Origin: an uncultured Candidatus Saccharibacteria bacterium
GTDB taxonomy: Bacteria > Patescibacteriota > Saccharimonadia > Saccharimonadales > Saccharimonadaceae
Reading direction: 5' to 3'
Length of the DNA: 64,000 nucleotides
Assembly: GCA_937924995.1 (NCBI GenBank)
Contig: CALEXY010000011.1
Coordinates: 39,056 to 103,055, forward strand
Numbering within the stretch: position 1 is the stretch's first letter; every line of letters starts with the position of its first letter. The position numbers were made by a program, and so were the translations under genes. The notes below the pieces were generated by a model. It worked only from the letters and a program-made list of their open reading frames with translations, did no database searches and was not told where the DNA came from. Below, piece by piece: positions 26,859 to 34,923 of the stretch.

Positions 26859-26871
26859 CAAAGATTATGCT

Positions 26872-26899
26872 CCCTAAATCGCAAGATTTAGGGATTTTT
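26872..26899 (+). terminator. terminator after tRNA-Gln(TTG)
   Basis: CCCTAAATC-GCAA-GATTTAGGG, then ATTTTT. Confidence 0.85.
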
Positions 26900-26951
26900 C
26901 TTTCATTAAATATTACCCACATCAGAATATCATTTTTACGTCCACAATAAC

Positions 26952-27497
26952 TTAAATATTCTTACAACAGACCAACGTGAAGTCAATATTATTTTCAAAA
27001 TATAGACACCCATCATCTTCAAGATTAATACCGAGGTGCGTGATAAAAAAATCTTGATTATAATTAAATCCCCCATCAATAAAGCCACCATGTTTAAGAA
27101 TTTTATTCACATCATCATCCTTTTTGACATAAAAATCTTTTATTTTCTTACCAACAATATTTGAGAATATACTAGCAACGGATACATCACCTTCTTTACA
27201 CTCTGCTTCTTTCTCTATATCAAAATCCGGGTTTATATGTACAGAAACATGAGAAGCCGAACTAAAATCAAAACCAATACGCCTCCCGTCATCCAACGTT
27301 AATAAAGTTAACATATCAATCTCTGCATCCTTATACCAGGTTTCATATTTTCCTGTTTCAGCATCGAGTCTGTCCTTTTTTATGGAACTAAAAACATAGC
27401 TAGGAGATTCGATTTTAGTAATAGTTCTCCCTTCCAATTTCAAGTTAGATAAAATCCTTTCTAATTCTGCCGGCAAATATGTATCATAGACAACCAT
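26952..27497 (-). CDS. orphan protein of unknown function between two tRNA-Gln genes
   Basis: A 181-residue soluble protein, acidic, with alternating beta-rich segments (for example LTLLTLDDGRRIGFDFSS and FFITHLGINLEDDGCLYF) and no signal peptide or membrane helix. I recognise no family. On the minus strand TATAAT (27509-27504) is 6 bases before the ATG at 27497, which fixes the start and suggests a leaderless mRNA. It is bracketed by tRNA-Gln(TTG) on the plus strand and tRNA-Gln(CTG) on the minus strand, a typical accessory slot. It is more AT-rich than its neighbours by eye. An immunity-type or phage-derived protein is possible but unsupported. Confidence 0.7.
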   Translation of the reverse strand: MVVYDTYLPAELERILSNLKLEGRTITKIESPSYVFSSIKKDRLDAETGKYETWYKDAEIDMLTLLTLDDGRRIGFDFSSASHVSVHINPDFDIEKEAECKEGDVSVASIFSNIVGKKIKDFYVKKDDDVNKILKHGGFIDGGFNYNQDFFITHLGINLEDDGCLYFENNIDFTLVCCKNI

Positions 27498-27592
27498 AAA
27501 AATATTATAGTATCTTTTCGATAAAATATCCGCCACCACTAACTATTAACATCAATTCCATAAGCAATACATTAACTATTATTTAGCTACAT

Positions 27593-27626
27593 AAAAAAAA
27601 TCCCCCTAGACTATAGAGTCTAGGGG
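27593..27626 (-). terminator. terminator after tRNA-Gln(CTG)
   Basis: On the minus strand a 10-bp stem, CCCCTAGACT with AGTCTAGGGG (27626-27603), runs into eight T residues (27600-27593). It separates the tRNA from the orphan gene's promoter. Confidence 0.88.
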
Positions 27627-27641
27627 AAAATAATTTCAAAT

Positions 27642-27716
27642 TGGCTGGAGATGAGGGATTCGAACCCCCGAATGGTGGGACCAGAACCCACTGCCTTACC
27701 ACTTGGCGAATCTCCA
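27642..27716 (-). tRNA. tRNA-Gln (anticodon CTG)
   Basis: Acceptor TGGAGAT pairs with ATCTCCA. The anticodon stem GTGGG/CCCAC encloses TTCTGGT, giving CTG (glutamine, CAG). TTCGAAT is in the T arm and CCA is encoded at 27642-27644. It resembles the TTG isoacceptor 0.8 kb away, so duplication and divergence is plausible. Confidence 0.94.
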
Positions 27717-27778
27717 ATGTGTTTTTTATTATACCACATTTCCTCATCTCCTGTCACTTTATCAGTTATAATATTTAT

Positions 27779-28867
27779 ATGAATAACCTCGAAAAACGCC
27801 TCACTCTCTTGCAAGAGGGAATTGATGATACCTGGGCTAAGCTAAGTCTTGATGAAAAATTCGCTAAACTCGCCCATCTTCAAGAAGAATCCGCCAAGCC
27901 TGAACTCTGGAACGACCTTGCTCGTGCCAAATCCGTCAATACTGAACTCAAAAAACTCGAAAGCGAACTTAGCACCTGGCAAATTCTCAAATCTCAAGCG
28001 AACGACCTGCATGAATTAATCGAACTTTCCGCCGAAGATCTCGCTGAGGAAATCGAGGCCCAACTTATCGCCCACGAAGAAACTTACGCTGAACTCAAAA
28101 AATCTCTCCGCTTCACCGATCCACTCGATCAAAAAGATGCCATTATTCGTATTACTGCTGGCGCCGGTGGCACCGAGGCTATGGACTGGGCGGGCATCTT
28201 GGAGCGCATGTATCTAAGGTTTTTCGAAAAACATGGTTACGACATTGAATTAATCGAGCGTAGTACAGGGGAAGAAGCCGGTATCAAGACTGCCGTTTAC
28301 GAAGTTCATGGCCCCGAAATGTATGGCCACCTCAAATCCGAACATGGCGTGCATCGTCTAGTGCGCCTCTCACCTTTTAATGCCGACAATCTGCGCCAAA
28401 CTTCATTTTCACTAGTGGAAGTTCTGCCGATTCTCGATAGCGAAGATGATCTAAAAATCGATGAAAAAGACCTCCGTATTGACACTTATCATGCCGGTGG
28501 TCATGGTGGACAATCTGTCAATACCACCAACTCCGCCATTCGCATCACCCACTTACCGACTAATACCGTCGTCGCTATTCAAAACGAGCGTTCTCAACTC
28601 CAAAATCGCGAAAAAGCCATGGAAATCCTTCGCGGCAAACTACTTAAAATGCAGCAAGACCAGCAAGCCGAATCTATTAATCAATTACGTGCCGGTGAAT
28701 CCGCCAGCTGGGGTCAACAAATTCGCAACTACGTTATGCAACCTTATAAACTCGTCAAAGATACTCGCACCAAATACGAAGAAACCGATGTAGATTCCGT
28801 GCTTGACGGCAAAATTGACAATTTTATCGACGCCTATCTCGAGTCTCTAGTTGGTAGTAATAACTAA
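27779..28867 (+). CDS. prfB: peptide chain release factor 2
   Basis: A 362-residue class I release factor for UAA and UGA. The codon-recognition tripeptide SPF is at residues 198-200 and GGQ at 243-245. Start ATG 27779 is fixed by TATAAT at 27767-27772 exactly 6 bases upstream; an open frame from 27641 would run through tRNA-Gln and is spurious. The frame is continuous, so the autoregulatory +1 frameshift found in many prfB genes is absent. It precedes ftsE, a common prfB-ftsEX order. Confidence 0.95.
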   Translation: MNNLEKRLTLLQEGIDDTWAKLSLDEKFAKLAHLQEESAKPELWNDLARAKSVNTELKKLESELSTWQILKSQANDLHELIELSAEDLAEEIEAQLIAHEETYAELKKSLRFTDPLDQKDAIIRITAGAGGTEAMDWAGILERMYLRFFEKHGYDIELIERSTGEEAGIKTAVYEVHGPEMYGHLKSEHGVHRLVRLSPFNADNLRQTSFSLVEVLPILDSEDDLKIDEKDLRIDTYHAGGHGGQSVNTTNSAIRITHLPTNTVVAIQNERSQLQNREKAMEILRGKLLKMQQDQQAESINQLRAGESASWGQQIRNYVMQPYKLVKDTRTKYEETDVDSVLDGKIDNFIDAYLESLVGSNN

Positions 28868-28920
28868 ACGCTTTCTCTCCGCCTTTTCCATTTTCTTACC
28901 GTTTATGGTAATATAAGAGT

Positions 28921-29886
28921 ATGATATTGTTCGATCATGTCACCAAGCGTTACGGTAAGGGCACCCGCGCTGTTCTCGATGATATTTCCTTGCATATTAG
29001 TGCTAATGAATTTGTTTTTTTGGTTGGTAAATCCGGTGCCGGTAAGTCTACTCTCTTGAAGATGATTACCAAGGAAGCCACTCCAGATTCCGGCAAGATT
29101 ATCATCGGTGGCATCGATCTTGATTATGTGAAACGTCGCCATATTCCAGATTATCGTCGTCGCATCGGTGTGGTTTTTCAAGATTACAAATTATTACCGT
29201 CCCGTACAGTTTTTGAAAACGTCGCCTTCGCTCTTGAAATTGCCGGCATGTCGAATCACGAAATCGAAAATACCGTACCAAAAGTACTTGACCTTGTCGG
29301 CCTCTCCGATAAAGCTAATCGTTTTCCAGCCGACCTCTCCGGTGGGGAAAGACAGCGCGTCTCGATTGCGCGTTCTGTCGCTCGTCAACCAAAGATCCTC
29401 ATTGCCGATGAGCCTACTGGCAACCTCGATGTTTTAACCTCTAAGGAAATTATTGATTTATTACAGAAAATCAACAATTACGGCACCACTATTCTAGTCA
29501 CTACCCACGACGCCAATATTGTTAATCTCTTGAAAAAACGCGTCATCACTATGCGTGATGGTAAGATTATTTCCGACCAAAAAGAGCATGGTATTTATCG
29601 CCTTGACACCGATAATGACGGTATTTCCGATTTACCACAACCAGGCCACATGCGCCCAACTTCTTATCTTTATAAAACCGCCGAAGCTGAGCTTCGCCGC
29701 GAAACCGCTCCGTCTTACGAACCCAATCGCCGCGAGACCACCCCTCGACGAGAAACCGAACTTTACCACGATAGTCAACGCTCACAGCTCAGAATTCCTC
29801 ACGAAAATTCCAATTCCATCACCAGCTCCAGGCCGCCCGAATCCAACCAAACCAAACGCTCGCGCAATCACCGTTTAATTCAATAA
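28921..29886 (+). CDS. ftsE: cell division ATPase FtsE with long C-terminal extension
   Basis: A 321-residue ABC ATPase. Walker A GKSGAGKST near residue 37, Q-loop VVFQDYKLLPSRTV near 82, signature LSGGERQR near 140 and Walker B ILIADEPTGNLD near 160 match FtsE over the first 220 residues. The usual length is about 220-230; here about 95 more residues follow, first LDTDNDGISDLPQPG, then an Arg/Glu/Pro/Ser-rich stretch. TAATAT (28909-28914) is 6 bases before the ATG, so the mRNA is likely leaderless. ftsX follows after 8 bases. Confidence 0.94.
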   Translation: MILFDHVTKRYGKGTRAVLDDISLHISANEFVFLVGKSGAGKSTLLKMITKEATPDSGKIIIGGIDLDYVKRRHIPDYRRRIGVVFQDYKLLPSRTVFENVAFALEIAGMSNHEIENTVPKVLDLVGLSDKANRFPADLSGGERQRVSIARSVARQPKILIADEPTGNLDVLTSKEIIDLLQKINNYGTTILVTTHDANIVNLLKKRVITMRDGKIISDQKEHGIYRLDTDNDGISDLPQPGHMRPTSYLYKTAEAELRRETAPSYEPNRRETTPRRETELYHDSQRSQLRIPHENSNSITSSRPPESNQTKRSRNHRLIQ

Positions 29887-29894
29887 GGAAGCCC

Positions 29895-30908
29895 ATGAAA
29901 CAAAAAAATGAAACCTTAAGAAAACTCAAAACCATGCAGAAAAACAGTCGCGGACATCTCCTTCGCACTAATTTACGCATCATGAAATACGGCATCATCG
30001 GCTATGGTCGTAATATTTGGCTTTCTATCACTTCAACTTTCGTGATGACTCTCACTTTAACACTGCTTTTTGCTACCGCCACTGCTAGCTTGGTACTATC
30101 TTCTACCGCCGATAAAATGCGCGAAAAAGTCGATATTACCATTTATTTTAAACCTAATACCGAAATTATTACGCTTGAAAAAATCAAGAAAAAATTCTCC
30201 GCCGACTCTAATATTCGTCAAATTTCCTATACTACTACCGAGGAAGAATTCAATAAATTCGTCGAGGAAACTAAGAAAAATAATGAAAATAACCTCCTTT
30301 CTACCCTTGATGACCCAGATATGAAAGAACTTATGCTTTCCTCTATGCCTTCCGCGCTTCGCATCAAAGTCTACGATACTAATAAACTTAACACCATTAA
30401 GGAAATCGTTAATACCGATTCGGAAGTTCACGAAAATCTCGATCCAAAAAAGGAACCGACATACGACACTAATGACACCGCTATTGAAACTATTACTTCT
30501 TGGTCCAACATTGCTAAAACTGGTGGTCTCGCCATTTCTCTCATTCTTCTAGTTATCTCTGTTCTGGTCATTTTCAACACCATCCGCATGGCTATTTACT
30601 CTCGTAGTGAAGAAATTTACATGGAGAAACTAGTTGGCGCCGATAATCATTTCATACGTGGACCATTTCTTATCGAGGCGATTATGTCTGGCTTCTTTGC
30701 CGGTATTTTATCGACCATCATCGGATTCTTCCTATTCCGCATCATTGCCCCAAAACTCAGTGGCTATGACATTGATGTTACCCTAGTTTCTAGTTTCGTA
30801 AATTCACCAAGTATCTTTCTGATCGGCCTAGCCCTCACCTTACTCGGTATCTTTATTGCCTTCCTCTCGTCCTCCATTGCCGTCCGCAAATACCTAAAAC
30901 GTCTCTAA
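29895..30908 (+). CDS. ftsX: cell division permease-like protein FtsX
   Basis: A 337-residue membrane partner of FtsE. A basic N-terminal tail is followed by TM1 (about 42-68), a large extracellular loop (about 70-210) with the FtsX ECD pattern, and three further helices from about 212. The conserved TIRMAIYSRSEEIYMEKLVGAD after TM2 is the FtsX/ABC3 signature. SD AAGGA precedes the ATG. FtsEX opens cell-wall hydrolases at the division site; a CHAP hydrolase lies directly downstream, as with PcsB in streptococci. Confidence 0.93.
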   Translation: MKQKNETLRKLKTMQKNSRGHLLRTNLRIMKYGIIGYGRNIWLSITSTFVMTLTLTLLFATATASLVLSSTADKMREKVDITIYFKPNTEIITLEKIKKKFSADSNIRQISYTTTEEEFNKFVEETKKNNENNLLSTLDDPDMKELMLSSMPSALRIKVYDTNKLNTIKEIVNTDSEVHENLDPKKEPTYDTNDTAIETITSWSNIAKTGGLAISLILLVISVLVIFNTIRMAIYSRSEEIYMEKLVGADNHFIRGPFLIEAIMSGFFAGILSTIIGFFLFRIIAPKLSGYDIDVTLVSSFVNSPSIFLIGLALTLLGIFIAFLSSSIAVRKYLKRL

Positions 30909-30910
30909 AT

Positions 30911-31038
30911 ATTCCGCTTAGCTTAAAAAATCCACTCTCTTCATTCCGCTCTGCTCAAAATATCAAACAGCACTATTCCGCTCTGCTCAAAATAAGCAGA
31001 GCTTTTTCCTTCACCAAGTCAAAATAAGCATTGCCTTT
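30911..31038 (+). repeat. four degenerate 32-base tandem units downstream of ftsX
   Basis: Units begin at 30911, 30943, 30975 and 31007. Units 2 and 3 share ATTCCGCTCTGCTCAAAATA exactly; unit 1 has ATTCCGCTTAGCTTAAAAAA; units 3 and 4 share TCAAAATAAGCA at the same phase. The array begins 2 bases after the ftsX stop. Confidence 0.8.
30980..31007 (+). terminator. terminator within the ftsX repeat array
   Basis: GCTCTGCT pairs with AGCAGAGC across CAAAATA, followed by TTTTT. The repeat unit itself supplies the stem. Confidence 0.75.
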
Positions 31039-31120
31039 TCATATTATTCTGTGCTAAAATATAGCAAAAGTATCGTAAGATGCCAAAATAACAAATTAAA
31101 TTATAGTGGAGTATAGTTTA

Positions 31121-32356
31121 ATGAGCAAAATAAAAAACAATTTTAAGATTCGAAGAAGCACAAGAAATTATCGTAAAGTCAAAACCATGAAAAAAGGCCG
31201 TACTCTTATTTTTACCCTAATTTTTGCGCTCATTTTAGGCTCTATTCCATTCATTCAAAAGAACGATTCTAACGTTTCAGCAGTAGAGAATGAGGCCTAT
31301 TGTACTAGCGCCGCCTGTCGTACCGCTAAAAAAGCTGAAGTCGAAGCCGCTGAAAAAGCCAACCAAGCCGCTAAAGCCGCTGTCACTCTCGAAGGCGAAG
31401 TCGAACGTATGCAACAGGAAATCATCGTTTACGAAGCACGTATAAAGGCGAACGAAGCTGAGGCAAGTGACCTCAAAATCAAGATTGAAGACACCATCAA
31501 GAAGTTAAAACTTCAACGTGCAGCTCTTGCAAATATGCTAGTTAATATTCACCTTGAAGGTGAAACCGACGCTATTATGGTACTAGCCAGCAGTAACTCA
31601 CTTTCAGATTTTGCCGAAAAGAAATCTCGCATTGACACCGCTAAAGACCAGGTGAATTCCTCAGCTCAAAATGTAAAGACCATGAAAGACGATCTCGAAA
31701 AGCAAAAGACTGAAATTGACCGCATTATTTTAGACCAACAAATCCAGCGCAAGGCTATCGAAGATAAAAAAGCTGAGCAACAGGAATTAATTTTAAAGTA
31801 TAAAGATAATGCCGCTTCCTTCGCTGCAGAAGCTGCCGCTTCCAGGGAAGAAAAGATTAAGTTAATTAATAAAGAGTATCAGGAATATCTCTCCCGCGCT
31901 TCCACTAGTGCTGGATTCGGTACCAAAGCTGACGGTTTTAACAGTTACGGGGCATTTGTTGGCAATTACGGATATTCTTGCCCTCGTGACAATATTGCTG
32001 GCGTTCTAGACTCTTACTACATTTGCCAATGTACCAGCTACGCCGCTTACAAGGCTGTCGAATACTATGGCCGCAACATTCGTATTACCGGTTGGGGTAA
32101 CGCTTATAGCTGGGCCGCTGCCGCTCGCGCCCGTGGCTACCGTGTTGACCGCGTACCTGCTGCCCACACTATCGCTCAAACCACTAGTGGTCAATTCGGT
32201 CACGTAGCCTGGGTTGAATCTGTTAATGCTGATGGCACTATTACGGTCTCTGAATATAACAACCCATACTCGTCCAAGTCTGGTCAATGGGGTGACTTCG
32301 GCGTCCGTACTCGCGTCAGTCCAAATCAATTCACTAGCTACATCCATTTCGACTAA
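31121..32356 (+). CDS. secreted coiled-coil CHAP-domain peptidoglycan hydrolase (PcsB-like)
   Basis: A 411-residue protein. Residues 1-22 are basic, then a membrane/signal segment at about 24-48 (TLIFTLIFALILGSIPF). A long coiled coil (about 70-250, Ala/Glu/Lys heptads) links to a CHAP domain with Cys304 (ICQCTSYA) and His361 (FGHVAWVE). The architecture equals PcsB of streptococci, which is activated by FtsEX, and the gene follows ftsX. ATG 31121 has GGAG about 12 bases upstream; ATG 31187 is an alternative giving a shorter N-terminus. TGCTAAAAT near 31056 is a probable promoter after the ftsX terminator. Confidence 0.88.
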   Translation: MSKIKNNFKIRRSTRNYRKVKTMKKGRTLIFTLIFALILGSIPFIQKNDSNVSAVENEAYCTSAACRTAKKAEVEAAEKANQAAKAAVTLEGEVERMQQEIIVYEARIKANEAEASDLKIKIEDTIKKLKLQRAALANMLVNIHLEGETDAIMVLASSNSLSDFAEKKSRIDTAKDQVNSSAQNVKTMKDDLEKQKTEIDRIILDQQIQRKAIEDKKAEQQELILKYKDNAASFAAEAAASREEKIKLINKEYQEYLSRASTSAGFGTKADGFNSYGAFVGNYGYSCPRDNIAGVLDSYYICQCTSYAAYKAVEYYGRNIRITGWGNAYSWAAAARARGYRVDRVPAAHTIAQTTSGQFGHVAWVESVNADGTITVSEYNNPYSSKSGQWGDFGVRTRVSPNQFTSYIHFD

Positions 32357-32385
32357 ACTCTTTCTGATCAACCAGGAACTACTAA

Positions 32386-32415
32386 AATACCACCCTCCAT
32401 TCGGTGGTATTTTTC
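32386..32415 (+). terminator. intrinsic terminator after the CHAP gene
   Basis: AATACCACC pairs with GGTGGTATT across 8 bases, then TTT. Confidence 0.82.
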
Positions 32416-32462
32416 TAAGAATTAAAAGAATACCCTTTTCCCGATTATGCTATAATTAAATA

Positions 32463-33656
32463 ATGAAAACAGAGTGGAAACCACGAAAAATCAATCTTAG
32501 CACTTCAATTATCACCTCATTTATTTTCCTCGTTGCAGGATTTTTTGTTGGTTCTAATTGGCAATTCATTATTACAAATTTTTCACCTTATATTGGCTTT
32601 CGTAAAAGCGAACAGGCTAATTGGGATTCTCTTAATGAAATTTACACTGAATTAAAATCTTTCTATGATGGCGCCGTCACCGAAGAAAATGCCCTCACTG
32701 GCGCCAAGCGTGGTATTGCCGCCGCCCTAGATGACCCATATACTACTTATCTTACCGCCAAGGAGGGGGACGAATTCTTATCTGACCTCAACGGTGAAAT
32801 TAATGAAGCCGGGGTTGGTATGGAGCTAACTTTTCGCAATAATCACACGGTGGTAGTACGTACACTTCCAGACAATCCTGCTCGTAAGGCCGGCATTAAA
32901 CCAGGTGATCGTATTATGAAAATTGGCGACGAAAGCGTAGATGGTAAAACCACCGAAGAGGTCGCCAAAAAACTCCGCGGCAAAGCCGGAGACAAGGTAA
33001 AAGTTGAAATACTCCGTGGCACCGACACTCTAACTTTCGAAATGACTCGTGAAAAAATTAATAATGTCTCTGCCGATATTTCCTATAGTGATAAAACCGC
33101 CATCATCTCTGTTTATCGTTTCGCCGAAGATACCGGCTCTCTTGTACGCAAACTCGCTGAACAAGCTAAAGCCAAACAGGTTAATAAAGTCATTCTTGAT
33201 CTTCGCAATAATGGAGGTGGCTATGTCTCTGCTGCCGGCGAAATGCTCTCACTCTGGCTTAATGGTGGCGATAAATTTATGATTGAAAAATCTATCCATA
33301 ATGACGACAAAACTGACTACGTTCCTCGTGGCAAAAATCCTATTTTTAAGGACACCAAAACCATCGTTCTTATTAATCGATCTACCGCCTCTGCTTCCGA
33401 AATCGTCGCTGGTGCCCTCAAAGATCATCAAAAAGCCACCATTGTTGGTATGACTTCCTTCGGTAAGGGTGTCATGCAAACCATGCTCAACCTCAGCGAT
33501 GGCGGCAAGCTTAAGGTGACCACCGCCCACTGGTATACCCCAAACGGCTCCTCAATCAATAAGACCGGCATCAAGCCAGACGTCGAAGTTGATCGCACGG
33601 TTCAGGATATTACCGAAGACAAAGACCCTCAACTCGATAAAGCCAAATCACTCTAG
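32463..33656 (+). CDS. carboxyl-terminal processing protease (S41, Ctp)
   Basis: A 397-residue membrane-anchored protease. One N-terminal helix (about 14-36), a PDZ domain (about 110-200, with AGIKPGDRIMKIGDESV) and the S41 core. Catalytic Ser310 lies in RSTASASEI and Lys335 in TSFGKGVMQT, a 25-residue spacing as in tail-specific proteases. TATAAT (32451-32456), preceded by TGC, is 6 bases before the ATG. In other bacteria Ctp proteases mature or limit cell-wall hydrolases, so its place next to the CHAP hydrolase is suggestive. Confidence 0.93.
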   Translation: MKTEWKPRKINLSTSIITSFIFLVAGFFVGSNWQFIITNFSPYIGFRKSEQANWDSLNEIYTELKSFYDGAVTEENALTGAKRGIAAALDDPYTTYLTAKEGDEFLSDLNGEINEAGVGMELTFRNNHTVVVRTLPDNPARKAGIKPGDRIMKIGDESVDGKTTEEVAKKLRGKAGDKVKVEILRGTDTLTFEMTREKINNVSADISYSDKTAIISVYRFAEDTGSLVRKLAEQAKAKQVNKVILDLRNNGGGYVSAAGEMLSLWLNGGDKFMIEKSIHNDDKTDYVPRGKNPIFKDTKTIVLINRSTASASEIVAGALKDHQKATIVGMTSFGKGVMQTMLNLSDGGKLKVTTAHWYTPNGSSINKTGIKPDVEVDRTVQDITEDKDPQLDKAKSL

Positions 33657-33722
33657 CTTAAACCTTGTGGTTTTTCCTAAATTGTTTTAGAATAATATAA
33701 TAATTAACTATGAAAGGATGTT

Positions 33723-33950
33723 ATGATCAAAGTCATTACGAGTCCTACTTGCGGCTACTGCCACGCTCTTATTGATTGGTTAGAGCAAAAAAATCTTGAA
33801 TATGTCGAACTTGATGCCAGTAATTTTCCAGGCATTTCTGCGGTTCCTATCACTATTATTACTGATGAGTCCGACAAAAATCCTATTCAAGTTCTTGGTT
33901 TTGACCGCGAAGGTATCTTGAACGCACTCGAAAAAATTAAAGCTGTTTAA
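33723..33950 (+). CDS. glutaredoxin/thioredoxin-like protein (CGYC)
   Basis: A 75-residue thioredoxin-fold protein. The active site SPTCGYCHALIDWL (C-G-Y-C at about residues 9-12) and the cis-Pro in ISAVPITII are in the expected places. It resembles NrdH/Grx-type reductants. It could be an electron donor for oxidised proteins; a link to the nucleotide reductase 4 kb downstream is only speculation, as class III enzymes often use formate. SD AAAGGATG overlaps the start region. Confidence 0.85.
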   Translation: MIKVITSPTCGYCHALIDWLEQKNLEYVELDASNFPGISAVPITIITDESDKNPIQVLGFDREGILNALEKIKAV

Positions 33951-33953
33951 TTT

Positions 33954-34703
33954 ATGAAAAAATCCGACCAAAAACCACCTATTCTTCTTATCCACGGATT
34001 TCGTGGCAATCATTTAGGTTTGGCCGAATTTCAAAAGCTACTCGAAGCTGAGGGGTACCAGGTCTTTAGCCCTGACATACCACCAGCTTTTAACACCCAA
34101 GACGAAACCTTGCCAATTTTTAACGATTTTACCAAAGATGGCTATGCTGATTTTATCGCTAATTATATTCTCGATAATCATCTAGATCACCCCATCCTCA
34201 TTGGTCACTCCATGGGTTCCATTCTCGCTGCCGCCACGGCCGAAAAATATAGTCATCTCATTCATGATAAAATTTTTTTCCTTAGCCCCATTGCCACTCA
34301 CCCACCAAAATTCATCCTGCCACTTATTCCACTGATGACACTTGTGCCAAATAAATTTGTCGGCTATGTCTGCACGGAATTTCTCATCGCTAGTGCCCAT
34401 CGTTCTAAAAAACGTCAAATTCTTGATCTCACCTATAAATGCTCGCGTAAAATTACTTCTGTTAGAGACGAAATACGTGCCGCTGTTTTCTCCATGTCCC
34501 ATTCAATTTCCGATTTCAATTTCAAAAAACAGGCCTACTTTATCGCTGGTAGTAAAGATCGCATGAATCCGTCCCGTAAAGTAAGGGAAATTGCCAAAAA
34601 ATTTCATGCCGAAGTAGACTTCATTCCTCAGACCGGCCATCTCATTAATTACGAGGTTCCAGAAAAAATCGCTGAACTAGTCTTGCCAAAACTCAAAAAT
34701 TAG
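33954..34703 (+). CDS. alpha/beta hydrolase
   Basis: A 249-residue hydrolase-fold protein. PPILLIHGFRGN near the N-terminus forms the oxyanion region, the nucleophile elbow is GHSMGS (about residue 87), the acid lies in FIAGSKDRMNPSRK and the His in QTGHLINYE. No signal peptide; substrate unknown. It begins 3 bases after the glutaredoxin-like gene, so the two are cotranscribed. Confidence 0.85.
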   Translation: MKKSDQKPPILLIHGFRGNHLGLAEFQKLLEAEGYQVFSPDIPPAFNTQDETLPIFNDFTKDGYADFIANYILDNHLDHPILIGHSMGSILAAATAEKYSHLIHDKIFFLSPIATHPPKFILPLIPLMTLVPNKFVGYVCTEFLIASAHRSKKRQILDLTYKCSRKITSVRDEIRAAVFSMSHSISDFNFKKQAYFIAGSKDRMNPSRKVREIAKKFHAEVDFIPQTGHLINYEVPEKIAELVLPKLKN

Positions 34704-34727
34704 TTTTAAATAAAATATTTTTATCCC

Positions 34728-34750
34728 AGAGCCGTAGTGGTTCTTTTTTT
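34728..34750 (+). terminator. intrinsic terminator after the hydrolase
   Basis: AGAGCC pairs with GGTTCT (one G-U pair) across GTAGT, then TTTTTT. Confidence 0.7.
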
Positions 34751-34923
34751 GATTATTTTTCATTCTTCATAACTTGCTTATGCTTAACTAATTTTTTCTT
34801 AAAATAACAGAGAAGAAAGTTCATTTTTCCACCATTTTTACTCATTTTCACTTGTTTTATTTTTCATTTCAGCCAATAATCAAATTAGAACTTTTACCGA
34901 AAATACAAAATAGAAAGGAAATT

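Noticed and set aside
26664..26861. Open frames crossing tRNA-Gln(TTG) and, at 55141-55332, tRNA-Leu
   Set aside because: They read through tRNA genes and lack ribosome sites; the resulting peptides are a common artefact.
27641..27778. A longer prfB reading frame starting before ATG 27779
   Set aside because: The extra 46 codons run through tRNA-Gln(CTG), and a -10 box lies 6 bases before 27779.
27779..28867. Programmed +1 frameshift in prfB
   Set aside because: The frame is continuous from the ATG and no in-frame UGA precedes the conserved region.
30911..31038. CRISPR array in the 32-base repeats after ftsX
   Set aside because: Units are contiguous and degenerate without variable spacers, and there are no cas genes in the window.
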